A stretch of DNA of 64,000 nt from Methylobacterium sp. (GTDB taxonomy: Bacteria; Pseudomonadota; Alphaproteobacteria; Rhizobiales; Beijerinckiaceae). The first letter of the stretch is position 1, and every line of letters begins with the position of its first letter. The position numbers and the translations under genes were made by a program. The stretch is taken from NCBI GenBank assembly GCA_013823325.1, contig PNLY01000003.1:1-64000 (forward strand), read 5' to 3'. Shown here piece by piece: positions 45,967-54,066 of the stretch. The notes under the pieces were generated by a model, which worked only from the letters and a program-made list of their open reading frames with translations, ran no database searches and was not told the DNA's origin.

Positions 45967-46587
45967 ATGCTTCACGACCGTCGCACCATCCTCCTTGGCC
46001 TTTCGCTTCTGGCTGCGGCCTTGCCGGAGGCCGTCTTGGCCGAGGAGAACAAGATCGACGTCGAGGCCATCCTGAACGACCCGGAAGCGCCAATCTCGGG
46101 CAATCGCAACGGCGATGTCACCATCGTCGCCTTCCTCGACTACAACTGCCCCTACTGCAAGATATCGGCTCCGGACCTCGCCCGCATCGTCAAGGAGGAC
46201 GGCAAGATCCGGCTCGTCTACAAGGACTGGCCGGTCATCGCCGAGACCTCGGTCTATGCCGCGCAGCTTGCGCTCGCCGCGGCCTATCAGGGCGCCTATG
46301 AGCGCGCACACCATGCGCTGATGGCGACCAAGGGGCGGCTGAACAAGGCGCAGATCTCGGCGGCGATCCAGGGCGCCGGCATCGACATGACGCGTCTCCA
46401 GGCCGATCTCGACGCCAATGGCGACAAGATCACCGCACTGCTGCGCCGGAACCTGGCCCAGGCCGACTCGCTCGGTCTGCAGGGCACGCCGACCTATCTG
46501 GTCGGCCCGTTCCGGACCTCGACGCTCGACTACAAGGGCTTCAAGCAGGTCGTCGCCGATGCCCGCGCCAAGCCGGTGTCCCAGTGA
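45967..46587 (+). CDS. DsbA-family thiol-disulfide oxidoreductase
   Basis: This 206-residue exported thioredoxin-fold protein has a signal peptide at residues 1-25 (RRTILLGLSLLAAALPEAVLA). The active site is C61-P-Y-C64 in AFLDYNCPYCK, and the cis-Pro loop is GTPTYLVG. The helical insertion between them resembles the DsbA-like group that acts on envelope proteins (as in BdbD and ScsC). It oxidizes or isomerizes periplasmic cysteines. It overlaps or abuts the L,D-transpeptidase gene downstream, whose catalytic Cys could be a client. The 176-bp upstream gap contains the PmrA-like box. Confidence 0.92.
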   Translation: MLHDRRTILLGLSLLAAALPEAVLAEENKIDVEAILNDPEAPISGNRNGDVTIVAFLDYNCPYCKISAPDLARIVKEDGKIRLVYKDWPVIAETSVYAAQLALAAAYQGAYERAHHALMATKGRLNKAQISAAIQGAGIDMTRLQADLDANGDKITALLRRNLAQADSLGLQGTPTYLVGPFRTSTLDYKGFKQVVADARAKPVSQ

Positions 46588-46604
46588 GACCGGACGCACG
46601 GATC

Positions 46605-47276
46605 ATGGCCGATCTTTCAGTTCCGACCCGGCGCATGGCCGGTCTTGCCCTCGCCTTGCTGGCCGCCGGCTGCACGACGGTCACGCAGCGCACTGCGCCG
46701 CCGCCCGCGCCCGCATCACGGTTCAGCGCCCTCGACCTCGCGCGCTATGGCGCCGTCGAGAGCGAGCCTTTCCGCGTCCCCGCCGTCTCGCTGGAGGATC
46801 TGCGTTCGCGCAATCTGCGCCAGCTCGTCGACTATCCGACGAGCCACGCGCCGGGCACGCTGGTCGTCGATCCCGGAAGCCGCTTCCTCTATCTCGTCCA
46901 GGAGGGCGGCAAGGCGTTGCGCTACGGTGTCGGGGTGGGACGCGAAGGGCTCGAATTCACCGGCACCGCGACCGTGCAGCGCAAGGCGCAGTGGCCGCGC
47001 TGGACGCCGACTCCCGACATGATCCGGCGCGAGCCCAAGCGCTACGCCAGGTGGTCGGGCGGCATGGCCGGCGGCGAGAACAACCCGCTCGGCGCCCGCG
47101 CGCTCTATCTGTTCAAGGACGGGCGGGACACGCTCTATCGCATCCATGGCACCAACGAGCCCGATACGATCGGAGAAGCCGTGTCCTCGGGCTGCATCCG
47201 GATGATGAATCAGGACGTGATCGACCTCTACAACCGCATCCCCAAAGGCGCGAAAGTCGTCGTTCTGCCTGCCTGA
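46605..47276 (+). CDS. L,D-transpeptidase (YkuD family) lipoprotein
   Basis: This 223-residue lipoprotein has the signal RRMAGLALALLAAGC with lipobox LAAGC, so it would be anchored by a lipidated Cys. The YkuD catalytic domain has RIHGTNEPDTIGEAVSSGCI: the His and the nucleophilic Cys of the HGTxxxxxIGxxxSxGC signature are intact. It forms 3-3 peptidoglycan cross-links or attaches proteins to peptidoglycan. ATG 46605 is used; a GTG at 46584 overlapping the dsbA-like stop is possible. Coupling with a disulfide oxidoreductase makes biological sense for a Cys-dependent periplasmic enzyme. Confidence 0.92.
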   Translation: MADLSVPTRRMAGLALALLAAGCTTVTQRTAPPPAPASRFSALDLARYGAVESEPFRVPAVSLEDLRSRNLRQLVDYPTSHAPGTLVVDPGSRFLYLVQEGGKALRYGVGVGREGLEFTGTATVQRKAQWPRWTPTPDMIRREPKRYARWSGGMAGGENNPLGARALYLFKDGRDTLYRIHGTNEPDTIGEAVSSGCIRMMNQDVIDLYNRIPKGAKVVVLPA

Positions 47277-47507
47277 CCAGAGAACCCTGCTGGTGCTTCC
47301 AGCCGCCCGCCCGGTGCCTCCTGTCTGGAATCATCGAGTATTATAGGTTAGCCGCGCTGTTTCACGGGTAGAGCGCCGGCCCCTCTCTCAGATTTTGGCG
47401 ACATCGCACGAGCTCATCGTCAGCATTGGCCGACGGGGCCGAATTTCATAGTCCGTTCATTATCCATGCAATAGACATCCATGTGGGCGATACGAAGGAG
47501 AGAAATC

Positions 47508-47753
47508 ATGGACCGTCGTTCATTCGTCACTGCACTGTTTGGCGGCATCGCGGCAAGTGCTATCGGCGCGAGCATTGCGAGTGCGCCAGCCAAGGCTGCT
47601 TCCCTGCCGGTCGATGACGCCGCCAGGCTCGATGCGGCTCCGGCCGAGTTCAGCCAGTATTGGCGTCGTCCGCGCCGTCGTCGGACGGTCTGCAGCGTCC
47701 GGCGCAACCGCTATGGCCGTCGCGTGCGCGTCTGCCGCACCGTCTATTATTGA
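47508..47753 (+). CDS. Small exported Arg-rich protein of unknown function
   Basis: This 81-residue protein has AAGGAG 7 nt before ATG 47508. Its N-terminus MDRRSFVTALFGGIAASAIG is a twin-arginine-like signal followed by AAKA-type cleavage candidates (PAKAASLP). The mature part ends in a very basic tail (RRPRRRRTVCSVRRNRYGRR, then VRVCRTVYY) with two cysteines that could form a disulfide. Similar short Tat/Sec-exported basic proteins are widespread in Hyphomicrobiales, without a known role. A terminator follows immediately, so it is monocistronic. The 231 bp upstream hold no other gene. Confidence 0.8.
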   Translation: MDRRSFVTALFGGIAASAIGASIASAPAKAASLPVDDAARLDAAPAEFSQYWRRPRRRRTVCSVRRNRYGRRVRVCRTVYY

Positions 47754-47760
47754 CGCCATC

Positions 47761-47786
47761 GCCCCGGCCATAAGCGCCGGGGCTTT
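47761..47786 (+). terminator. Rho-independent terminator of the small Arg-rich gene
   Basis: GCCCCGGC (47761-47768) and GCCGGGGC (47776-47783) form a GC-rich stem with a 7-nt loop, followed by TTTGT, 7 bp after the stop codon. Confidence 0.75.
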
Positions 47787-47860
47787 GTCCCCTGGCTGGC
47801 GGAATTCTGTCTGTCAGGGCTGGCCTTTTCGTCTACGAGAAGCTCCGCTTCCGAGCGAAA

Positions 47861-48055
47861 TCACTGCGGCGACGATCTACCCCGCCCGGTTTCGCCAGTT
47901 TGCGTCTCGCCCTGCGCGTCATCGTCTTGCAGCACCCGCCAGGCAGCGCCGTCAAGATCGGCATACTGGGCGCTGCGCATGCACCAGAAGAAGGCTCCCA
48001 GCCCGAGCAGGCCGAGGCCGAGCGCCAGCGGGAACAGGATCATGATGATATTCAT
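47861..48055 (-). CDS. ccoS: cbb3 oxidase maturation protein CcoS/FixS
   Basis: This 64-residue membrane protein has one N-terminal helix (MILFPLALGLGLLGLGAFFW) and a CMRSAQYADLDGAAWRVL segment, the CcoS/FixS hallmark. The tail is polar. CcoS is needed for insertion of heme b/copper into the cbb3 oxidase core. Its ATG overlaps the ccoI stop by 4 bp, and it is the last gene of the ccoNOQP-fixGHIS transcription unit. Confidence 0.9.
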   Translation of the reverse strand: MNIIMILFPLALGLGLLGLGAFFWCMRSAQYADLDGAAWRVLQDDDAQGETQTGETGRGRSSPQ

Positions 48056-50241
48056 GGCCGGACCTCCCCCGCTGCGCGGGCGCGCAGCGCATTGAGCGTC
48101 ACCACCAGCGAAGAGCCGGACATGGCGACGGCGGCGACCAAAGGCGTCGCCAGCCCGGCAATGGCGATCGGCACCGCCACCGCATTGTAGAGCACGGCGA
48201 AGAAGAGGTTCTGCAGCATCAGCCGACGTGCCTTGCGGGCGATCGTCAGCGCGGCCGCGACCGGCGCCAGGCTCTCGCCGAGGAAGACGATGTCGGCCGC
48301 CGCCTGCGCCAGATGCGTGGCGCTGACCGGCGAGAGCGAGACATGCGCCCCCGCCAGCGCCGGAGCGTCGTTGAGCCCGTCGCCGACCATCAGCACCTTG
48401 TGGCCACCGGCAGCCATCTGATCGAGCAAAGCGAGCTTGTCGCCCGGCATCAGGCCGGCATGCAGTTCGGTGACGCCGAGCTCGGCGGCGATCGGCGCCA
48501 CCGCCTCGAAGCGGTCGCCGGAGAGGATCGCGACCCGAAGCCCGGACTTGCGCAGGGCCGCGATCGTCTCGCGCGCCTGCGGGCGCAAAGCCTGTCCGAG
48601 CGCCAGCACGGTGCGGAAGGCGCCATGGCGATAGGCGATCAGCGAGGCGCCGGGATGCAGCGCCGCGACCATGGCCGCCTCGGCCTGCGCGCCGCAGAAG
48701 GCGACGCTGCCGAGACGGCGCTCGCCATAACCCTGCCCCTCGGAGAGACCCAGCCCCTTCTCCTCATGCACATCGCCGGCGGGCGGCGGCGCACCGAGCG
48801 CCCGGGCGAGCGCCTGCGCCAGCGGGTGCCCGCTTGCCGCCGCGAGCGCGCCGATCTCGGCACGCCGCTCCACCGGCAGTGCCTCCGGATTGAGAATCTC
48901 CGGCTCGGGCAGGGTCAGCGTGCCGGTCTTGTCGAAGACGGCCATATCGGCCTCGGCCAGGCGCTCCAGCGCATCGCCTTCCTTCAGCATGATCTTGCGC
49001 TTGAACAGGGCGGAGGCCGCGACGACCTGCACTGCGGGAATGGCGAGGCCGAGCGCGCAGGGGCAGGTGATGATCAGCACGGTGACGGCGATCATCAGCG
49101 CTTCCGGCCAGGAGAGGCCGAAGGCCAGCCAGCCGAGGAAGGTCGAGGCCGCCAGCGTATGCACGACCGGGGCGTAGAGCCGCGCCGCCCGGTCGGAGAG
49201 GCGGACATAGCGCGAGCGGTTGCCGACCGCCTGGTCCATCAGCCGGTCGATCTCGTCGAGCAGCGTGCCCTGCCCGGCCGCCTCGACCCGCACGGTCAAG
49301 GCGCCGGCCAGGTTCAGCGTGCCGGCATGGACGCGCTCGCCCTGTCCGATCGCGGCCGGTGCGGTCTCGCCGGTGACGAGGCTCTGGTCGAGCTCGGAGC
49401 GGCCGGTCTCGACGATGCCGTCGACGCAGACGCGCTCGCCCGGCCGCACCAGCACGAGATCGCCTGGCCCGATCGCGGCGATCGGCATCACCGTCGTGCT
49501 GCCATCGGTGGCGAGCCTGGTTGCGGTCTCGGCCTTCAGCGCGGCGAGATTGCCGGCAAGGTCGCGGGTGCGCCGGCGCATCAGCTGGTCGAGATAGCGC
49601 CCGATCAGCAGGAAGAAGAGCAGCATAACCACGCCGTCGAAATAGGCGTGGCGGCCATGGTTCCAGGTCTCCGCGACCGACATGGCGAGCGCCAGCACGA
49701 CGCCGATGGTGATCGGCACGTCCATGTTGACGGCGCCGGCCTTCAGCGCCCGAAGTGCGCTCTCGAAGAAGGGGCGGCCGGCATAGGCCGCCGTCGGCAG
49801 CGCGATCAGGGCGGAGAGCCAGTGGAAGAAGTCGCGCGTCGTCGGATCGATGTCGCCGCTATTGCCGGACCAGACCGCGACCGAGAGCAGCATGATGTTC
49901 ATCGAGGCGAAGCCGGCGACGCCGAGCGCGCGCAGCAGAGAGCGCTCCTCGACGGCCGCCCCATCCGCCTGCCGTTCGGCCACGAAGGGATAGGCCTTGA
50001 AGCCGAGAGCGGCCAGCTTCTCGACCACCGCTTCCGGCCGCAGCAGCGCCTCGCGCCATTCCACCGAGACGCGCTTCAGCGCCAGGTTGACGCGAGCACC
50101 GAGAATAGCCGGCTCGCGGGCGAGCCCGCCCTCGATCGCCTGCATGCAGCCGGCGCAGCGTATCCCGTCGACCGCCAGCTCCATGCTGGCGATGCCATCG
50201 TCGCGATGGCGCACGAAGACGGAGAGGTCCTGCGCCGCCAT
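48052..50241 (-). CDS. ccoI: Copper-translocating P-type ATPase CcoI/FixI
   Basis: This 729-residue P1B ATPase delivers copper for the CuB site of the cbb3 oxidase. An N-terminal heavy-metal domain carries C29 and C32 (GIRCAGCMQAIEGG). The transmembrane metal site is CPC in ITCPCALGLAIPAVQ, the phosphorylation site is DKTGTLT, and the hinge is GDGLNDAPALAGAHV. About eight transmembrane helices are seen. It lies 1 bp after the fixH stop. Without it, low-oxygen respiration through cbb3 fails in model rhizobia. Confidence 0.95.
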   Translation of the reverse strand: MAAQDLSVFVRHRDDGIASMELAVDGIRCAGCMQAIEGGLAREPAILGARVNLALKRVSVEWREALLRPEAVVEKLAALGFKAYPFVAERQADGAAVEERSLLRALGVAGFASMNIMLLSVAVWSGNSGDIDPTTRDFFHWLSALIALPTAAYAGRPFFESALRALKAGAVNMDVPITIGVVLALAMSVAETWNHGRHAYFDGVVMLLFFLLIGRYLDQLMRRRTRDLAGNLAALKAETATRLATDGSTTVMPIAAIGPGDLVLVRPGERVCVDGIVETGRSELDQSLVTGETAPAAIGQGERVHAGTLNLAGALTVRVEAAGQGTLLDEIDRLMDQAVGNRSRYVRLSDRAARLYAPVVHTLAASTFLGWLAFGLSWPEALMIAVTVLIITCPCALGLAIPAVQVVAASALFKRKIMLKEGDALERLAEADMAVFDKTGTLTLPEPEILNPEALPVERRAEIGALAAASGHPLAQALARALGAPPPAGDVHEEKGLGLSEGQGYGERRLGSVAFCGAQAEAAMVAALHPGASLIAYRHGAFRTVLALGQALRPQARETIAALRKSGLRVAILSGDRFEAVAPIAAELGVTELHAGLMPGDKLALLDQMAAGGHKVLMVGDGLNDAPALAGAHVSLSPVSATHLAQAAADIVFLGESLAPVAAALTIARKARRLMLQNLFFAVLYNAVAVPIAIAGLATPLVAAVAMSGSSLVVTLNALRARAAGEVRP

Positions 50242-50242
50242 G

Positions 50243-50788
50243 TCAGCGCTCCGCCACAGTGACGCGGCTGCGCGAGACGTAGACGACCTCCTCGCCGCGC
50301 TTGGCCTGCAGTTCGAGGATCCAGGAGCCGGCCTCGATCGTCTCGAACCGGGCCTCGTAGCGCCCCGGCCGGCTCTCGCTCAACGCAAGGTCGTGGTCGC
50401 GGGCGGATGTCGCGGGGTGGCGCAGGCGGGCGCTGGCGGCGAGGCCGACGAGGGGCCCGCCGCTGCGATCGGCCAGGGTGACGGTGAGCGTGGCGCCTTC
50501 GCCTTGCCGGGCCAGCGTCGTGGTCGCCGACCAGCCGCGCGCATCGCGCTCATGCTGGCGGGCGATTTCCTCGTTGTAGTGCTGGCTCGTCTCATAGGCG
50601 CTGCGGGTCTCGACGCCCGGCATCGTCCGCAGCGCCATCGTCAGGATCGTCGCATTAACCGAGACGACCACGCCGAAGAACAGGATCAGCATGGCGGCGA
50701 CCATGCCGCCGGTCAGTTCGAAGGGGCGGCGCGGGGCAATCGGGCTCGGATTCTCATAGGGCATGATGATGACTCCGCAGCAGCTCAT
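50243..50788 (-). CDS. fixH: FixH family protein
   Basis: This 181-residue protein has one transmembrane helix (FELTGGMVAAMLILFFGVVV), followed by a periplasmic beta-rich domain of the FixH type (YNEEIARQHERDARGWSATT, then GPLVGLAASARLRHP). FixH is needed for cbb3 assembly, probably in copper delivery with FixI. Two candidate starts, 50788 and 50764, each have GGAG at 8-nt spacing. I used 50788, which overlaps the fixG stop (ATGA). The extra eight residues include a CC pair. Confidence 0.9.
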   Translation of the reverse strand: MSCCGVIIMPYENPSPIAPRRPFELTGGMVAAMLILFFGVVVSVNATILTMALRTMPGVETRSAYETSQHYNEEIARQHERDARGWSATTTLARQGEGATLTVTLADRSGGPLVGLAASARLRHPATSARDHDLALSESRPGRYEARFETIEAGSWILELQAKRGEEVVYVSRSRVTVAER

Positions 50789-52239
50789 CGATGGGACTCC
50801 GGCGCGATGAAATGGTCGTCGGCGCGCACGGTCTCGCCGGCGAAGAGGTCGGAGGCGGTGATGGTGATCGCCTGCGAGGGCGAAAGCGGCACGCCGGCGG
50901 GGACGGTGACGAGCACCCGCACCTCGCGCGACGAGTCGGGGTCGACGGTGACGACCGGGCGCAGGTCGGCGCTCGGCGCGATCCCGACCGCCTCGATCCT
51001 TATGCCCGGCAGGCCCGAGACCGTCAGGGCGAAAGGCCGGTGCTCCGGGCGCTTGTTGAGCAGGCGCACCGCATAGGCGTTGCGGATCGAGCCGTCGCTC
51101 AGCGTGACGAACAGCGGGGCGCGCTCGTGCAGCACGGAGATGCCGGCGGTGCTGCGGGTCGCGAGCTGCCAGAGCATGGCGCCGCCGACGACGGCGATCA
51201 GCGCCGCATAGACAAGAGTGCGCAGGCGCACCGGCCGGTAGATCGCGGCGAGCCCGGCGAGCCGGCGCTGGACATTGCCATCGGTGTCATAGGCGATCAG
51301 CCGGTTCGGGCGGCCGATCTTGGTCATCACCGTATCGCAGGCGTCGATGCACAGCCCGCACTGGATGCAGTCGATCTGGGCGCCGTCGCGAATGTCGATC
51401 CCGGTCGGGCAGACCGCGACGCATTGGAAGCAGTCGATGCAGTCGCCCGCAGGCGCGCCCTGCGCCTTGAGCTTCGCTGCCTGTTTCACCGAGACCCGCG
51501 GCTCGCCGCGATCATAGCGATAGGTGACGTTGAGCGCTTCGTCGTCGGTCAGGGCCGCCTGGATGCGCGGCCACGGGCACATATACTTGCAGACCTGCTC
51601 GCGCATGATGCCGGCGAGCGCGTAGGTCGTGAAGGTCAGGATCGCGATCCAGACATAGGCCGAGAGCGGCGCGGTGAAGGTCGCAAGCTCGCGCACGAGC
51701 GTCGGCGCATCCGCGAAGTAGAGCACCCAGGCGCCGCCGGTCCACCAGGCGATGACCAGCCAGACCGCATGCTTGGCGACCTTGCGCCAGAGCGTGTCGA
51801 AGCCCCAGGGCTCGGCGTCGCGGCGCATGCGCTCGCGCCGGTCGCCCTCGAAGAAGCGCTCGACCGAAAGGAACAGGTCGGTCCAGACCGTCTGCGGGCA
51901 GAGATAGCCGCACCAGACCCGGCCGGCGACGGCGTTCATCAGGAAGAGGACGAAGGCAGCCAGGATCAGCAGGCCGGTGAAGTAATAGACCTCCTGCGGC
52001 CAGATCTCGATGAAGAAGAAGTAGAAGCGGTTGTTGGCGATGTCGGCCAGCACCGCCTGGTTGGGCAGATACGGGCCACGATCCCAGCGCAGGAAGGGCA
52101 GGAGGTAGTAGACGCCCAGGCACAGGACGAGGATAAGCCACTTCGCGCGCCGGAACGGGCCCGACACGCTTTGCGGATAGACCTTCCGCGACGCCGCGAA
52201 GAGCGGGATGTCGTCCTGGTCGGCCTCTGCGGTGCTCAC
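50785..52239 (-). CDS. ccoG: Polyferredoxin-like cbb3 maturation protein CcoG/FixG
   Basis: This 484-residue inner-membrane protein has about five transmembrane helices. Two [4Fe-4S] motifs, CIDCFQCVAVCPTG and CIQCGLCIDACDT, are followed by an Ig-like periplasmic C-terminal domain. CcoG reduces copper for the cbb3 oxidase. I chose the GTG at 52239, which has GGGGGAGGG about 8 nt upstream and slightly overlaps the ccoP stop. An ATG at 52269 lies inside ccoP and has no ribosome site. The order is ccoP-fixG-fixH-fixI-fixS as in Rhizobium. Confidence 0.93.
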   Translation of the reverse strand: MSTAEADQDDIPLFAASRKVYPQSVSGPFRRAKWLILVLCLGVYYLLPFLRWDRGPYLPNQAVLADIANNRFYFFFIEIWPQEVYYFTGLLILAAFVLFLMNAVAGRVWCGYLCPQTVWTDLFLSVERFFEGDRRERMRRDAEPWGFDTLWRKVAKHAVWLVIAWWTGGAWVLYFADAPTLVRELATFTAPLSAYVWIAILTFTTYALAGIMREQVCKYMCPWPRIQAALTDDEALNVTYRYDRGEPRVSVKQAAKLKAQGAPAGDCIDCFQCVAVCPTGIDIRDGAQIDCIQCGLCIDACDTVMTKIGRPNRLIAYDTDGNVQRRLAGLAAIYRPVRLRTLVYAALIAVVGGAMLWQLATRSTAGISVLHERAPLFVTLSDGSIRNAYAVRLLNKRPEHRPFALTVSGLPGIRIEAVGIAPSADLRPVVTVDPDSSREVRVLVTVPAGVPLSPSQAITITASDLFAGETVRADDHFIAPESHR

Positions 52240-52240
52240 G

Positions 52241-53125
52241 CTACTGCCCTCCCCCCAGCGAGTGGACATAGACGGTCAGCGCCTTGATCGTGGTCTCGTC
52301 GAGACGTCCGGCCCAGCCCGGCATCACCCCGTTTCGGCTGTTGGCGATGGTTTCGGTCAGCGAGGCCATGTCCATGCCATAGAGGCTGATCGCGTCGGTG
52401 AGGTTGGGCGCGCCGAGCTCCTGGTTGCCTTTGCCCGCAGCGCCATGGCAGGCGGCGCAGTTGTCGGCGTAGACCTTGCGCCCGAGCGGCAGATCCGCCT
52501 TCGGCTCGGTCGACAGGCCAGCGAGCTCGCGGACATGGCTGGCGACGGCTGCGATCTCCTCGCGCTTCAGCACGCCATCGCGCCCGAAGGCCGGCATCTG
52601 GCTGACGCGGGTGTCGTTGTCGCCGGCGACGCGGATACCGTGACGGATGGTCTGCTGGATCGCCGGGAGCGAACCGCCCCAGAGCCAGTCGTCGTCGTTG
52701 AGGTTGGGATAGCCCTTGGCGCCGGCGCCGCCGACGCCGTGGCAGGCGGCGCAATTGTCGCCGAAGGCGGCCTTGCCCTGCGCCATCGCGATCTGGAACA
52801 GCGTCGGGTCGGCCTTGATCTGTGCCGGGCTGGCCTCGGTCATGCCGGCGGCTTGCGCCGCCCGCTGCGCCTTGAGCTTGGCCAGGTCGGCGCTGATGTC
52901 GGCGCGGCTGGCGTAGCCGATCACGCCTTTGGTCGCGTCGGTCAGCAGCGGCCAGGCCGGATAGACGATCCAGTAGCCGATGGACCAGACGATGGTGGCG
53001 TAGAAGATGCCGAGCCACCAGCGCGGCAGCGGCGTGTTGAGTTCACGGATGCCGTCCCATTCATGGCCGGTCGTCGGCATGCCTGTGGCGGCATCGACAT
53101 GCGGATCCTCGTGCTTCTGGTCCAT
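52241..53125 (-). CDS. ccoP: cbb3 cytochrome oxidase subunit III, diheme CcoP/FixP
   Basis: This 294-residue membrane-anchored diheme cytochrome c passes electrons from the bc1 complex or soluble cytochromes to CcoO/CcoN. It has one N-terminal helix (WWLGIFYATIVWSIGYW), heme sites DNCAACHGVGGAG and DNCAACHGAAGKG, and a Met ligand in each domain (VSQMPAFG and GVMPGWAG). The start is ATG 53125, 3 bp after the ccoQ stop. Confidence 0.95.
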   Translation of the reverse strand: MDQKHEDPHVDAATGMPTTGHEWDGIRELNTPLPRWWLGIFYATIVWSIGYWIVYPAWPLLTDATKGVIGYASRADISADLAKLKAQRAAQAAGMTEASPAQIKADPTLFQIAMAQGKAAFGDNCAACHGVGGAGAKGYPNLNDDDWLWGGSLPAIQQTIRHGIRVAGDNDTRVSQMPAFGRDGVLKREEIAAVASHVRELAGLSTEPKADLPLGRKVYADNCAACHGAAGKGNQELGAPNLTDAISLYGMDMASLTETIANSRNGVMPGWAGRLDETTIKALTVYVHSLGGGQ

Positions 53126-53128
53126 CGG

Positions 53129-53284
53129 TCAGTCCTCGCGCAGCGGGTTGAGCGCGGCTTCTTCGAAACGGGCGCGGTTCTTCGGCCAGAAGGCGTAGAC
53201 ACAGACCCCGAGGAAGACGGCGACGAAGTAGAGGAGCCCGGCGGATTGGGCGAAGCCGGCGAGCCAGTGATAGGTCGTTTGCAT
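53129..53284 (-). CDS. ccoQ: cbb3 oxidase small subunit CcoQ/FixQ
   Basis: This 51-residue single-helix membrane protein begins MQTTYHWLAGFAQSAG, followed by the hydrophobic LLYFVAVFLGVCVYAFWP and a charged tail KNRARFEEAALNPLRED. Size, topology and position between ccoO and ccoP identify CcoQ, which stabilizes the oxidase, notably the CcoP association. It starts 8 bp after the ccoO stop. Confidence 0.93.
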   Translation of the reverse strand: MQTTYHWLAGFAQSAGLLYFVAVFLGVCVYAFWPKNRARFEEAALNPLRED

Positions 53285-53292
53285 GGTCGGGC

Positions 53293-54057
53293 TCAGCGGA
53301 TGTTGGCTTTGTCGTCGTAGAGCTTGAAGTCGACCATCGTGCCGAGCGCCTGCAGATAGGCGATCAGGGCGTCGGCTTCGGTGATGCGCTGCGGATTGCC
53401 GTCGAAATCGCGCGACTGCGCCTTGGGATAGCGCTTCTCCAGATCGGCCTGGCCGGGATGGTCCGGCGTCGCCTGAGCCCTGAGGTCGGCCTGCGCCTGC
53501 GCGATCATCTCGTCGCTATAGGGCACGCCGCCGGCGCGGTTGGCGCGCAGCTCATCGGCGATGTCGCCGAACGCCAGCTCGGTCTTCTCCAGGAAGGGAT
53601 AGCCCGGCATGATCGACTGCGGCACGATCGCGCGCGGCTCGGCCAGATGCGCCCGCTGCCATTCGTCGGAGTACTTGCCGCCGACGCGGGCGAGATCCGG
53701 CCCAGTCCGCTTCGAGCCCCATTGGAACGGCTTGTCGTACATGCTCTCGGCCGCGAGCGAATAATGCCCGTAGCGCTCGACCTCGTCGCGCAGCGGCCGG
53801 ATCATCTGGCTGTGGCAATTGTAGCAGCCCTCGCGCACATAGATGCCGCGGCCGGCGAGCTCGAGCGGCGTATAGGGCCGCATGCCCTGCACGGTCTCGA
53901 TCGTGTTCCGGAGGTAGAACAGCGGCGCGATCTCGACCAGGCCGCCGATCGAGATCACCAGCAGGACGCCGATGACCAGGATGATCGAATTGGTCTCGAA
54001 GATCTTGTGCTTGGCCCAGAGCGAACGCCGCGGAGCCTTATGTTCGATGCTCGTCAT
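53293..54057 (-). CDS. ccoO: cbb3 cytochrome oxidase subunit II, monoheme CcoO/FixO
   Basis: This 254-residue subunit has an N-terminal helix ([20 protein letters not shown]) and a periplasmic cytochrome c domain. The heme site is [17 protein letters not shown], and a downstream Met ligand is in [24 protein letters not shown] is diagnostic for CcoO. It relays electrons from CcoP to the CcoN core, and its gene lies 9 bp after ccoN. Confidence 0.96.
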   Translation of the reverse strand: MTSIEHKAPRRSLWAKHKIFETNSIILVIGVLLVISIGGLVEIAPLFYLRNTIETVQGMRPYTPLELAGRGIYVREGCYNCHSQMIRPLRDEVERYGHYSLAAESMYDKPFQWGSKRTGPDLARVGGKYSDEWQRAHLAEPRAIVPQSIMPGYPFLEKTELAFGDIADELRANRAGGVPYSDEMIAQAQADLRAQATPDHPGQADLEKRYPKAQSRDFDGNPQRITEADALIAYLQALGTMVDFKLYDDKANIR

Positions 54058-54066
54058 GACGGCTCC

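Noticed and set aside
47277-47507. Possible RNA gene in the gap before the small Arg-rich gene
   Set aside because: No cloverleaf, conserved riboswitch core or strong hairpin could be found by eye.
48313-50262. 649-codon plus-strand open frame opposite ccoI
   Set aside because: CcoI has all P-type ATPase motifs on the other strand; this frame has none and is a composition artefact.
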